Program-made: the position numbers and the translations under genes
Origin: Gemmataceae bacterium
GTDB taxonomy: Bacteria; Planctomycetota; Planctomycetia; Gemmatales; Gemmataceae
Reading direction: 5' to 3'
NCBI GenBank assembly: GCA_009691845.1
Contig: SIAJ01000036.1
Coordinates: 1 to 50,371, forward strand
Length of the DNA: 50,371 nt
In this document: positions 25,823 through 33,131 of the stretch, piece by piece
How positions within the stretch are numbered: the stretch's first letter is position 1
Layout: the number at the start of each line of letters is the position of its first letter
The notes under the pieces: model-generated
Seen by the model: the letters and a program-made list of their open reading frames with translations, nothing else
Database searches by the model: none
Told to the model about the DNA's origin: nothing

Positions 25823-26791
25823 ATGTCGCGTCTCGCCTTTCTACTGACTGTCGCGTTCGTTTCGCTCGCCGCCGCGCAGGAGTCGGAGAAGACCACCGTC
25901 GAACTTTCCGGCACCATCGATGGCCGCGGCCTGCCGATGGCCGAGTGCGATTCGGGAGTTCTTCGAATCAAGCTGTCCGTCACGCTCGACAGGAAAGGCT
26001 CTGGCACCGGCACGCTGATTCTCGACGCAGCCCCCAATCCTGTGGATGAGTTTGGCTTCCCGATCATCAACAAGGCCGAGCCGCCGCTGAAAGTGGAATG
26101 CACGGTTAGGTTCATCCAAAAAAATAAAGTCTTGGCTGAAGGTCCTCGAGGCGCACCGGCATTTGAAACGGAATGGCAGCTCTACGAGATCACGGGACCC
26201 AAGATCGTCAGCAAAATTTCTCTGGCTCGCCAGGTGGGAGGTGAATGGTCATACGTGCGGTTTATCTGGGCTACCAAGGAGGGGAAGAAGCGCACGGTTA
26301 TTTCCCTGCAAGGACCGCGCAAGGAAATGTTGCCTCCGCCCCCGCCATGTCACCCCGGCTGTTTCCCGGCCGGCCCCCACGTTCAGATTGCCGATGGGTC
26401 CAAGGCCATCGAGGATATTCGCCCGGGCGACATGGTGTCCACCGTCAATTCAGACGGCAAGCTCGGCAGAGGAAAAGTAGCTGCGATGTTCGTCACCAAG
26501 AATCAGCTTGTGCAGGTGAACATCGAGGGCAAAACGCTTATCACGACGGAGACTCAACCTTTGTCTCTAGCAGATGGCAAACTGCGGGCAGCCGGCGACC
26601 TGAAAGCAGGCGACCGAATTCAATCTTGGGTCAAAGGCGAGCGAGTGATCGTGAGTGTCAAGTCGGTCGAAGCTAATGGCCGGGAAGCGCAGGTCTACAA
26701 CCTCGTGCTCGGTGACCCGGTACTCTTCATCGCCAATGGATTCTTAGCCCGCAGCAAACCGCCGGCACCAGCAGCGATTCCAATTCCTTAA
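25823..26791 (+). CDS. Secreted protein with C-terminal Hint (hedgehog/intein) domain, possibly degenerate
   Basis: ATG 25823 follows GAGGAG. Residues 1-17 form a signal peptide, then about 150 residues of unrecognised beta-rich sequence and a Pro-run. A Hint module covers about 176-315: Cys176/Cys180 in CHPGCFPAGPHVQIADGSK, IEDIRPGDMVST, LRAAGDLKAGD and VYNLVLGDPVLFIANGFLA. The nucleophile Cys is present. The usual block-B histidine (TxxH) reads TTETQP, and the terminal His-Asn is replaced by ARSK. N-terminal thioester chemistry may persist, but splicing is unlikely. Hint domains autoprocess secreted toxins and surface proteins. Confidence 0.82.
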   Translation: MSRLAFLLTVAFVSLAAAQESEKTTVELSGTIDGRGLPMAECDSGVLRIKLSVTLDRKGSGTGTLILDAAPNPVDEFGFPIINKAEPPLKVECTVRFIQKNKVLAEGPRGAPAFETEWQLYEITGPKIVSKISLARQVGGEWSYVRFIWATKEGKKRTVISLQGPRKEMLPPPPPCHPGCFPAGPHVQIADGSKAIEDIRPGDMVSTVNSDGKLGRGKVAAMFVTKNQLVQVNIEGKTLITTETQPLSLADGKLRAAGDLKAGDRIQSWVKGERVIVSVKSVEANGREAQVYNLVLGDPVLFIANGFLARSKPPAPAAIPIP

Positions 26792-27082
26792 TGTAGGCAA
26801 CCCAAGGGACTTCTCGCTCAACGTGAAAATCTTCAGCCATCTCGACCCGGAAGGGGCCAAGATCGCGAAAGCCGGTCACGCTGGACGAGACGATCCCAGC
26901 AACCGCCAATAATTTCGTTCAGACGGATGTGCCATGCCCGGAAGGAGATAACACTACGCCACCGCCGGATTCCGGGCGAGATCGTGGAACAGATGTAGTG
27001 ATCTGATATGCTCAATAATCACACGATCGGGATCATTACTGTACGTGCGTATCGTACTTCTCGATCAGCACAGTCTACTTAG

Positions 27083-29083
27083 ATGAGCATCTCCACCCCG
27101 CCCGGCCCGCACTCGCACCATCACCACCAAACCTTTTGGCTTTGGGTCATGTGCCTGACCGGCGTCGATTACTTTTCCACCTTGGCCTATCAGCCATCGA
27201 TCGCATTCGAGAACGCGGGCATGTTGGCCCCGTTTGCTACGATCGTGCTCGTGTTGGTCACGCTCTTTGGGGCGTTGCCGCTCTATCGATACGTGGCCCG
27301 CAAATCGTGCCAGGGGCAGGGCTCGATCGGCATGATGGCTGGCCTGATAAGCGGCTGGCCGGGAAAAATCCTGGTTCTCACGCTCCTCGGATTTGCTGCG
27401 ACCGACTTTGTCATCACCAAGACTCTTTCTTCCGCCGATGCCGCGGAGCACTTGATCAGCAATCCGCTCTGGCCGATGGCTCAAGACGAGCCAGCCCAGA
27501 CCGAACGCCAGGCTATCGTGGTGACCATGGGCTTGTTGGTGATGCTCGGAGCCGTCTTCATGCGCGGCTTCAAGGAAGTGATCGGCATCGGCGTGGTGTT
27601 GGTCGGCCTCTACCTCGTGCTGAATGCGCTCCTGATCGGATCCGGCGTGATCTATCTCAACACCCACCGGGAGTACTTTGACGCCTGGCTCGATCGTGTG
27701 AATACCGGACAGTGGTATCTGGAGCATCGCCCAGTCGAGGGAATTGGGCTTGGCTCGATTGCCCTGATCAGTTTGCTGCAGTTTCCCCGGTTGGCACTGG
27801 GGCTGAGCGGTTTTGAGACGGGTGTGACCGTCATGCCGCTCATCAAAGGGAAGCCCGACGACGACCCGAAGCATCCGAAAGCGCGAATTCGAAACACGGG
27901 TCGATTGCTCGTCGTGGCCGCGTTGATCATGTCGGTGTTCTTGCTCGGTTCGTCCCTCATGCTGGCAACGTTGATCGAGCCGGGAGCCTTGATCAATTTG
28001 GCCCCGGATGGATCGCCCTTGCCGGACGTCGACAAGAAGCCGCCAGCCGCCGATCGAGCCCTTGCCTACCTCGCACACGGACAGGGGCTGAAAGTCGCGC
28101 CTTTCGTCGGCGAGACCTTTGGGACGATTTACGACATCGTGACCGTGGCCATTCTCTGGTTCGCGGGTGCCAGCGCCATGGCCGGGTTGCTCAACCTGGT
28201 GCCGCAATATCTGCCGCGCTACGGCATGGCCCCCGAATGGGCACGTGCGTTGCGGCCGCTCGTGCTCTTGTTCACGGCGATCAACATTGCAGTCACCTAC
28301 ATTTTCGATGCCAGCGTGAAAGCACAAGGCGCGGCCTACGCGACCGGCGTGTTAGCACTGATGACCAGCGACGGCATCACTTCGGTGATCTATCGCTGGA
28401 AGGACCATCCGGGCCGCCCTTGGCTGCGGCGCGTTCCCTGGCTGTTCGTTTTGATCGCGAGCGTTTTCGCGTTCACGTTCCTGGACGTGGTCATCTCGAA
28501 GCCGGCCGGCATCAAGATCGCCAGCTTCTTCATCCTGTCCATTTTGGTGGTGTCGCTGATCTCGCGATTCGCACGTGCGCGGGAATTGCGTTTTCAAGGT
28601 TTCCACTTCCCGGATGTGCGAACGCGGCTGTTGTGGGACACGATCAACCATCTCGATCTTTCGGTTCTCGTGCCACACCGACCAGGCCGGCGGTCGCTGG
28701 AGAGCAAGGAGGCGACCATTCGCCACGAGCATCGCATTCCACCGAACGAGATGGTCGTGTTTGTGGAAGTGGAGTTGGCCGATCCGAGCGAATTTGCACC
28801 GACGCCTACTCTATTCGTAATTCAGCAGGAAGGGCGTTACATCCTGCAGATCAAGAACGCGGCCTCGATTGCCCACACCCTCGCGGCCCTGGCCCTGGAA
28901 ATGAGCAAGATCGGCAAACCGCCGACCATTCACTTCGGTTGGACCGACGACAGCCCAGTTAGCGGCACCTTGGGTTTCCTGCTGTTTGGCGAGGGGAATG
29001 TCCCGTGGGAAGTGCGTGAACTTGTGCTCAAGGCGGAACCGGATATCGAGAAGCGTCCGAAGGTCATGATCGCGGATGCGTGA
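27083..29083 (+). CDS. APC-superfamily amino acid permease with C-terminal soluble domain
   Basis: This 666-residue protein has a His-rich N-terminus (HSHHHHQ), then about twelve hydrophobic segments from residue 17 to about 500. The first, FWLWVMCLTGVDYFSTLAYQ, resembles the helix-1 substrate region of amino acid/polyamine permeases. Sequences such as GSIGMMAGLISGWPGKILVLTLLGF and LGLSGFETGVTVMP support the APC assignment. The last 160 residues are soluble and include NEMVVFVEVELADPSEF. Transport is across the cytoplasmic membrane; the substrate is unknown. The gap 26792-27082 before it shows no clear gene. Confidence 0.82.
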   Translation: MSISTPPGPHSHHHHQTFWLWVMCLTGVDYFSTLAYQPSIAFENAGMLAPFATIVLVLVTLFGALPLYRYVARKSCQGQGSIGMMAGLISGWPGKILVLTLLGFAATDFVITKTLSSADAAEHLISNPLWPMAQDEPAQTERQAIVVTMGLLVMLGAVFMRGFKEVIGIGVVLVGLYLVLNALLIGSGVIYLNTHREYFDAWLDRVNTGQWYLEHRPVEGIGLGSIALISLLQFPRLALGLSGFETGVTVMPLIKGKPDDDPKHPKARIRNTGRLLVVAALIMSVFLLGSSLMLATLIEPGALINLAPDGSPLPDVDKKPPAADRALAYLAHGQGLKVAPFVGETFGTIYDIVTVAILWFAGASAMAGLLNLVPQYLPRYGMAPEWARALRPLVLLFTAINIAVTYIFDASVKAQGAAYATGVLALMTSDGITSVIYRWKDHPGRPWLRRVPWLFVLIASVFAFTFLDVVISKPAGIKIASFFILSILVVSLISRFARARELRFQGFHFPDVRTRLLWDTINHLDLSVLVPHRPGRRSLESKEATIRHEHRIPPNEMVVFVEVELADPSEFAPTPTLFVIQQEGRYILQIKNAASIAHTLAALALEMSKIGKPPTIHFGWTDDSPVSGTLGFLLFGEGNVPWEVRELVLKAEPDIEKRPKVMIADA

Positions 29084-29087
29084 TTTA

Positions 29088-29116
29088 AGCCCCCTCGCCG
29101 TTTCGGGGAGGGGGCT
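29088..29116 (+). terminator. Hairpin immediately after the permease gene
   Basis: Arms AGCCCCCTCGCCG and CGGGGAGGGGGCT pair over 13 bp with one mismatch, starting 5 bp after the permease stop. The very short distance suits a terminator; it may equally be part of the palindrome cluster that follows. Confidence 0.55.
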
Positions 29117-29146
29117 ACGGCCGAGACCTCGCGTGAACCTGTCCCC

Positions 29147-29388
29147 GACCCCGATAGGGGTCAAAGAAATTAGCCGGTGGTCGAGCGTGAGCGAGACCAC
29201 CGGTAGCCCGGGTCCGCAACCCACCGACCCCGGAGGGGTCGCAGAGCGTATCCATTACCAAAACGTCAATCGTCCCATGCATCGGTGTTCTGCGACCCCT
29301 CCGGGGTCGGTTCGCACAACTCACTCTCCTCTCCGGTGGTCTCGCTGGCGCTCGACCACCGGCTAATGTCTGCGACCCCTCCGGGGTC
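29147..29388. repeat. Cluster of six palindromes of two alternating types
   Basis: Type 1 (GACCCC-loop-GGGGTC) occurs at 29147-29162, 29226-29240, 29294-29308 and 29374-29388. Type 2 (CCGGTGGTC ... GACCACCGG, 12-nt loop) occurs at 29174-29203 and 29333-29362, in opposite orientations as judged by the loops. The order is 1-2-1-1-2-1, nearly symmetric about position 29268. The cluster occupies the gap between convergent genes and resembles a composite REP/BIME-type element. Confidence 0.8.
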
Positions 29389-29426
29389 CACGAGGCGAAA
29401 ATATGCCGTGTTCGATGAGAACTGGA

Positions 29427-30371
29427 TTATTTCGCCCGCCAGACTGCCTTCTCGTGCGTCCCATCCGCCGTCAGTGTGTTGCGAATCTCCGCGAAGAATC
29501 GGGCCGCATCGACTGGATAGCCCGCTGTCGGCTTGATGCCCGGCACCCGGCTCTCCCAGTAGCGGTTGAACTGCATCATCAGCACTTCACGTAAATACTT
29601 CGCAGCCATCGAGGCGAGGGCGACATTCAGATGCGAGCCATCGGCTCGGGGTTCGAAGCGCACGAACACCGGGCGAGAGAGGCCATCGATCGCGTACTCA
29701 CTCAACTCCGCCCCTTCGCGAAGTGTTCGCACCCAGCCGCCGAAGGCCTCGTTCAGAAGCGGGGCGTAAGAATTGCGGCCACCCAACTTATCGACCGCGA
29801 CGTAAACCGCCTCCTCTCCAGGCAGCCGTAAGGCGGCCTGAAGGAGGGCGATTACCCCCGTCGCTAACACGCCGGACTTCAGCTGCCACTCGTCCAGCAA
29901 CCGGTTGAAACGTGGCGTGGGAATTGCGACGGTGTGGATTGGCCCAAAGCGGACGTCGGCGGTGGTTGTCGCCTCGACCAAGTTCGCCGTCGAGACCTTG
30001 AGGTCTTCCGGATCGACCTCGACTGGAAGAGAAACATCCGCGTGCCAGTGTTCCCCGTTCAAATCAGCAATCGTGTTGCCGATGGCCACGGTTTCCAGGT
30101 AATTCTGAAGTGTCGTGGCTTGGAGATTCAGCACGCTCAATACGCCCTGTTCGAGGCGGGCCAGGCCATCCGTTCCCTGATTGACCTTCTTGGAATCGTC
30201 GATGAGCAGCCGGCCATCTTTCCGTTTCGTGCGTCTGCAAACGGCCTTTTCGAGGATGGTCCATAGACAAGCCGGGGCGCCATCGGGGACGTGGCAACTC
30301 GTCGATGCCAACACGAGCGGGCCGAGGTTGGGGCCGTATCCTGCTTCGTCGAGGCCGACACGCCAGGGCAT
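29427..30371 (-). CDS. RNase HII-like protein of the RNase H fold
   Basis: ATG 30371, led by AAGGAAGGA, gives 314 residues, longer than the usual 200 or so of RNase HII. The N-terminal GLDEAGYGPNLGPLV carries Asp8 and Glu9, matching the RNase HII 'DEaGrGp..GP' motif. Later are DSKKVN (as in 'DSKkL'), AVDKLGG (third acidic position) and a LASMAAKYLRE/GYPVD end region. RNase HII removes ribonucleotides from DNA. The insertions and altered motifs (Tyr for Arg in GYGP) make this a divergent relative, so substrate and activity are uncertain. It is divergent from the HIT gene with 74 bp between starts. Confidence 0.8.
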   Translation of the reverse strand: MPWRVGLDEAGYGPNLGPLVLASTSCHVPDGAPACLWTILEKAVCRRTKRKDGRLLIDDSKKVNQGTDGLARLEQGVLSVLNLQATTLQNYLETVAIGNTIADLNGEHWHADVSLPVEVDPEDLKVSTANLVEATTTADVRFGPIHTVAIPTPRFNRLLDEWQLKSGVLATGVIALLQAALRLPGEEAVYVAVDKLGGRNSYAPLLNEAFGGWVRTLREGAELSEYAIDGLSRPVFVRFEPRADGSHLNVALASMAAKYLREVLMMQFNRYWESRVPGIKPTAGYPVDAARFFAEIRNTLTADGTHEKAVWRAK

Positions 30372-30445
30372 GAGGAATCCTTCCTTCGTTCGAGCCGTTG
30401 GCACGAACGCTAAACTAAAATCATCCTTCTACTTTGGGGAACGAC

Positions 30446-30790
30446 ATGCTTGCCGACAACATCTTCTTGAAGATCATCAACAAACAAATTCCCGCAAAAA
30501 TCGCCTACGAGGACGATGCGTGCCTCGCGTTTCACGATGTGAACCAGCAGGCCCCCGTTCACGTTCTGATCATCCCGAAGCAAATCATCCGCACGCATGA
30601 TGAAGTTGGAACCGGCGACAAGGAATTGATGGGCCACCTACATCTGGTGGCGGTACGCTTGGCAAAGGAATTGGGGTTGGGAGATGGGTATCGTCTGGTG
30701 ATCAACTGCAAGGAGGATGGCGGGCAGAGCGTGCCTCATCTACACATGCATCTACTGGGTGGCCGCCCACTCGCCTGGCCGCCGGGATAG
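30446..30790 (+). CDS. HIT family nucleotide-binding protein (HinT-like)
   Basis: ATG 30446 has GGGGA upstream and gives 114 residues, the normal HinT size. The histidine triad HLHMHLLGGR is at residues 98-107 (His98, His100, His102, with Gly-Gln-Ser-Val before it). The N-terminal IFLKIINKQIPAKIAYEDDACLAF and HVLIIPK match the family. HinT enzymes hydrolyse AMP-lysine and related phosphoramidates in the cytoplasm. All catalytic histidines are intact. It is monocistronic and followed by family-B and Cys-less palindromes. Confidence 0.95.
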   Translation: MLADNIFLKIINKQIPAKIAYEDDACLAFHDVNQQAPVHVLIIPKQIIRTHDEVGTGDKELMGHLHLVAVRLAKELGLGDGYRLVINCKEDGGQSVPHLHMHLLGGRPLAWPPG

Positions 30791-30864
30791 TAGCCCCTCG
30801 CTCCGCGAAAGGGAGGCAGGAGGGCTACTTCAAGCAACCCCAGCTTCAGTCCGTTGGACTGAAG
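30790..30864. repeat. Two palindromes between HIT and BON genes
   Basis: First, 30790-30828 carries a family-B core (CTCGCTCCGCGAAAGGG) flanked by inverted AGTAGCCC/GGGCTACT ends. Second, CTTCAGTCC-GTT-GGACTGAAG at 30844-30864 is a perfect 9-bp hairpin. Either could terminate the HIT transcript. Confidence 0.6.
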
Positions 30865-30949
30865 ACAAGAGCGTTCTCTGATATTGGCGTTAATGCCGCC
30901 AATCGGATGCTGCGAAGGCTGAAGTCGGGAAGTTATTTCGCCAGGGGTC

Positions 30950-31717
30950 CTAGGGAATCGTCAGTTCGTTCTGAACTTCGTGGACGCCTGGTTCCAGCCG
31001 GACCATGCCCTCGACCAATCGGCGTTCGTCTTCGTCGGACACACGGCCTCGAAGAATGACGACTGTTCCCGCGACTTCGACGCGAACAGAACCCGGCGTG
31101 CGAATCGCAGACGTTCTGCTAATCAGGCCTTGCAAGTCCGCTTGCAATCGAGTCGGCACGATGACCGGGGCCGGGAATTTCACTTCCATCGCGTAGGTGA
31201 TGGGAGCAATGTTGGCCTTATTGTTGCTCGTGTTCTGGTTGCGTGCCGTCGCCGTGCCTGCTCGACCCGCTTGCCCTGTTGTTGCACGAGTGCTCGTGGT
31301 GGCCGTGCCAAAGGAAGGCTGGCCGAATCCGCCCACCGTTTTGTTGCTGATGTTCGTGCTGCCCGGTCGGCCGGGGTACAGCGGGTTTGAGTAATAGGCA
31401 GCGAAGATGCCCGTGGTGCTCGGCGTAAATGTTGTGCCAGTTCCGGTCCCGCCGCCGCCACCGGTGCGGCCGCCGGCACCGCCTCCAGTCGTGCCACCCG
31501 TTCCACCAGTGAAGCTTTGTGTTCCACCACCCGTGAAGGAATTTCCACCCGTTCCACCGCTGCCGCCGGCGAAGGTAGACCCGCCGCCACCACCAGCGCC
31601 TGTTCCTCCAGTCCCGCCGCCTGCGCCCGTGCCACCGCCAACCCCGCCCTGGGCGAGGACATTGGCTGTAGTTCCCAATCCGAGTGCGATGGCTGCGAGA
31701 TAGAGGATTCGACGCAT
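30950..31717 (-). CDS. Secreted BON-domain protein with Gly-rich region
   Basis: ATG 31717 follows GGAG and gives 255 residues. A signal peptide (RRILYLAAIALGLGTTANVLA) is followed by about 75 residues of Gly/Thr/Ser-rich repeats such as GGTGGTGAGGGGG. Then comes a Thr/Asn-rich linker with NPLYPGRPGS. The C-terminal 70 residues are a BON domain: LISRTSAIRTPGSVRVEVAGTVVILRGRVSDEDERRLVEGMVRLEPGV in pieces. BON domains bind phospholipid or stabilise the envelope. The protein is probably periplasmic or outer-membrane associated. The Gly-rich DNA may vary in length. Confidence 0.85.
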   Translation of the reverse strand: MRRILYLAAIALGLGTTANVLAQGGVGGGTGAGGGTGGTGAGGGGGSTFAGGSGGTGGNSFTGGGTQSFTGGTGGTTGGGAGGRTGGGGGTGTGTTFTPSTTGIFAAYYSNPLYPGRPGSTNISNKTVGGFGQPSFGTATTSTRATTGQAGRAGTATARNQNTSNNKANIAPITYAMEVKFPAPVIVPTRLQADLQGLISRTSAIRTPGSVRVEVAGTVVILRGRVSDEDERRLVEGMVRLEPGVHEVQNELTIP

Positions 31718-31807
31718 GAGCAAGCTCCGGCGAAAGACCGAACAATATTATAGCCCAATTGCTACCGTGCGGGACAATTGCTTCCCGAACAGCAATCGGC
31801 AGCTCGT

Positions 31808-31838
31808 AGTAGCCCGCACACTCCGAGTGCCGACTACT
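31808..31838. repeat. Imperfect family-C palindrome
   Basis: AGTAG at 31808 and CTACT at 31834-31838 flank GCACACTCCGAGTGCC, a degenerate version of the family-C core seen at 9626-9644 and 35631-35692. It lies in the divergent gap between the BON and TPR genes. Confidence 0.5.
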
Positions 31839-31961
31839 ATCAGGGCTCGAGATTTCCTGCGACTCGTCTTATATCGGCAGGATCGGTCGTGTGGATTGAT
31901 TAGGATTCGCCGAATGAGGCGATTATGAGAGCTTGGACCGAAAGCCGAGAATATTGAACCC

Positions 31962-33077
31962 ATGCCGAGATACCTCATTTCGGGCAAGAACGATCGCGGC
32001 CAGACGACGATGGAGGCCGTCAAGGCTCCCAATCCGGACGAGGCCGTTCGCCGATTCAAGGCCCGTGGCTTCATCGATGTCGTCTTGCACTCGGATGAAG
32101 TTCTGGGCCAAATGTTGCAGCCGGAAGCGTTGAAGCGGCTTTCTCCCGGCGAACTGCACGCGCTTGGACGTCTCAGCCGCTGGCAGACGATGGGCAGGAT
32201 GATTGTCCGCGTTTACCGCAAACAGTGGTGGCTGTTTGCCGCTGCGATTGCCCTCGTTCTCGGCCGACGCATCATCGGTGTTCCCTGGAATTTCCTCGAC
32301 ACGCTTGCGATCGCATTTCTCGGCCTGCCGGCTGCAATCGTCGTGATGGGTGAATTCTTCAACCCGGCACGGAAGTACGATCGCGTGATGACCTATAACG
32401 CTTGGGCGCGCTGGGCCGAGATGCTTGCTGCGTTGCCGAGCGTGAGGTGGGCGGTCCCGGCTCTGCAGTATGCGTTTCACGAAGCCAAGGCACTGGCCGG
32501 GCTGGGCCGAATTGATGAAGCGCTGGACCGAGTGAAGCCGTTCGCGGACGACCCGAGGACGCCGGCCTGGCTCTACTGGGGCCAGTTGGCGGACGTGTAC
32601 TCGTCCGCGCAATTGGGCGAGCGCGTCATCGAGTGCGGCGAGAAGGCCGTCGAGAATGCCCCGAACAACGTGACGGTACTCATCGATCTGGCGATGTCGC
32701 TCCTGCGTTATCGCCGGGATGCAGCAAGAGCCAAGCCCCTCCTCGAACAAGCCAGAACGTACGAAATCAGCGATGTAATCCTGCCGTTCCTGTTGATGTG
32801 CGAAGGAGCAGTCGCGCTGGAAGAGAAGAAGCCAGATCAAGCTCGCAAGCTAATCGAATGTGCTCTATTGGCCGTCGAAAAATATCGCCATGCCAGCCCG
32901 CTCATGGGTGCGGGCGTCGACCGAATGCACACCTATCTTGCACTCGCCTGTGCGGCATCCGGCGATTCCTTGGCCGCCAAGAAGTACTACCGGATTGCCG
33001 AACCGCGCTTGAAGGCGTTTGATGCGACCGACTTGATTGAGCGATGCCAGGCGGTGATTGGGCGGGGCGGAAATTGA
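31962..33077 (+). CDS. TPR-containing membrane protein of unknown function
   Basis: This 371-residue protein starts MPRYLISGKNDRGQTTMEAV, which resembles the N-terminal segment of GspF/PilC-like proteins (KARGFIDVVLHSDE). Two hydrophobic segments lie at about 88-103 and 110-128. From about 160 onward are helical TPR-like repeats: ALAGLGRIDEAL, WGQLADVYSSAQLGERVIECGEKAVENAPNN and ALACAASGDSLAAKKYY. The soluble repeat part probably faces the cytoplasm and binds partners. No specific role can be read. It ends 54 bp before transketolase on the same strand. Confidence 0.75.
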   Translation: MPRYLISGKNDRGQTTMEAVKAPNPDEAVRRFKARGFIDVVLHSDEVLGQMLQPEALKRLSPGELHALGRLSRWQTMGRMIVRVYRKQWWLFAAAIALVLGRRIIGVPWNFLDTLAIAFLGLPAAIVVMGEFFNPARKYDRVMTYNAWARWAEMLAALPSVRWAVPALQYAFHEAKALAGLGRIDEALDRVKPFADDPRTPAWLYWGQLADVYSSAQLGERVIECGEKAVENAPNNVTVLIDLAMSLLRYRRDAARAKPLLEQARTYEISDVILPFLLMCEGAVALEEKKPDQARKLIECALLAVEKYRHASPLMGAGVDRMHTYLALACAASGDSLAAKKYYRIAEPRLKAFDATDLIERCQAVIGRGGN

Positions 33078-33131
33078 CGTTCCCGACCAATACAACAGCC
33101 ACGGCGACGACCTACGCTCATTGAGGCCCAC

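Noticed and set aside
26792..27082. Possible reverse coding remnant (frame 26727-26909)
   Set aside because: EMAEDFHVEREVPWVA looks protein-like but is too short and I can match it to no family.
27065..28327. Reverse 420-residue frame
   Set aside because: It is antisense to the permease; its His/Gln/Arg-rich composition is typical of a shadow frame.
29147..29388. CRISPR array
   Set aside because: The repeats are palindromes of two types with irregular spacing, not direct repeats with constant spacers, and no cas gene is present.
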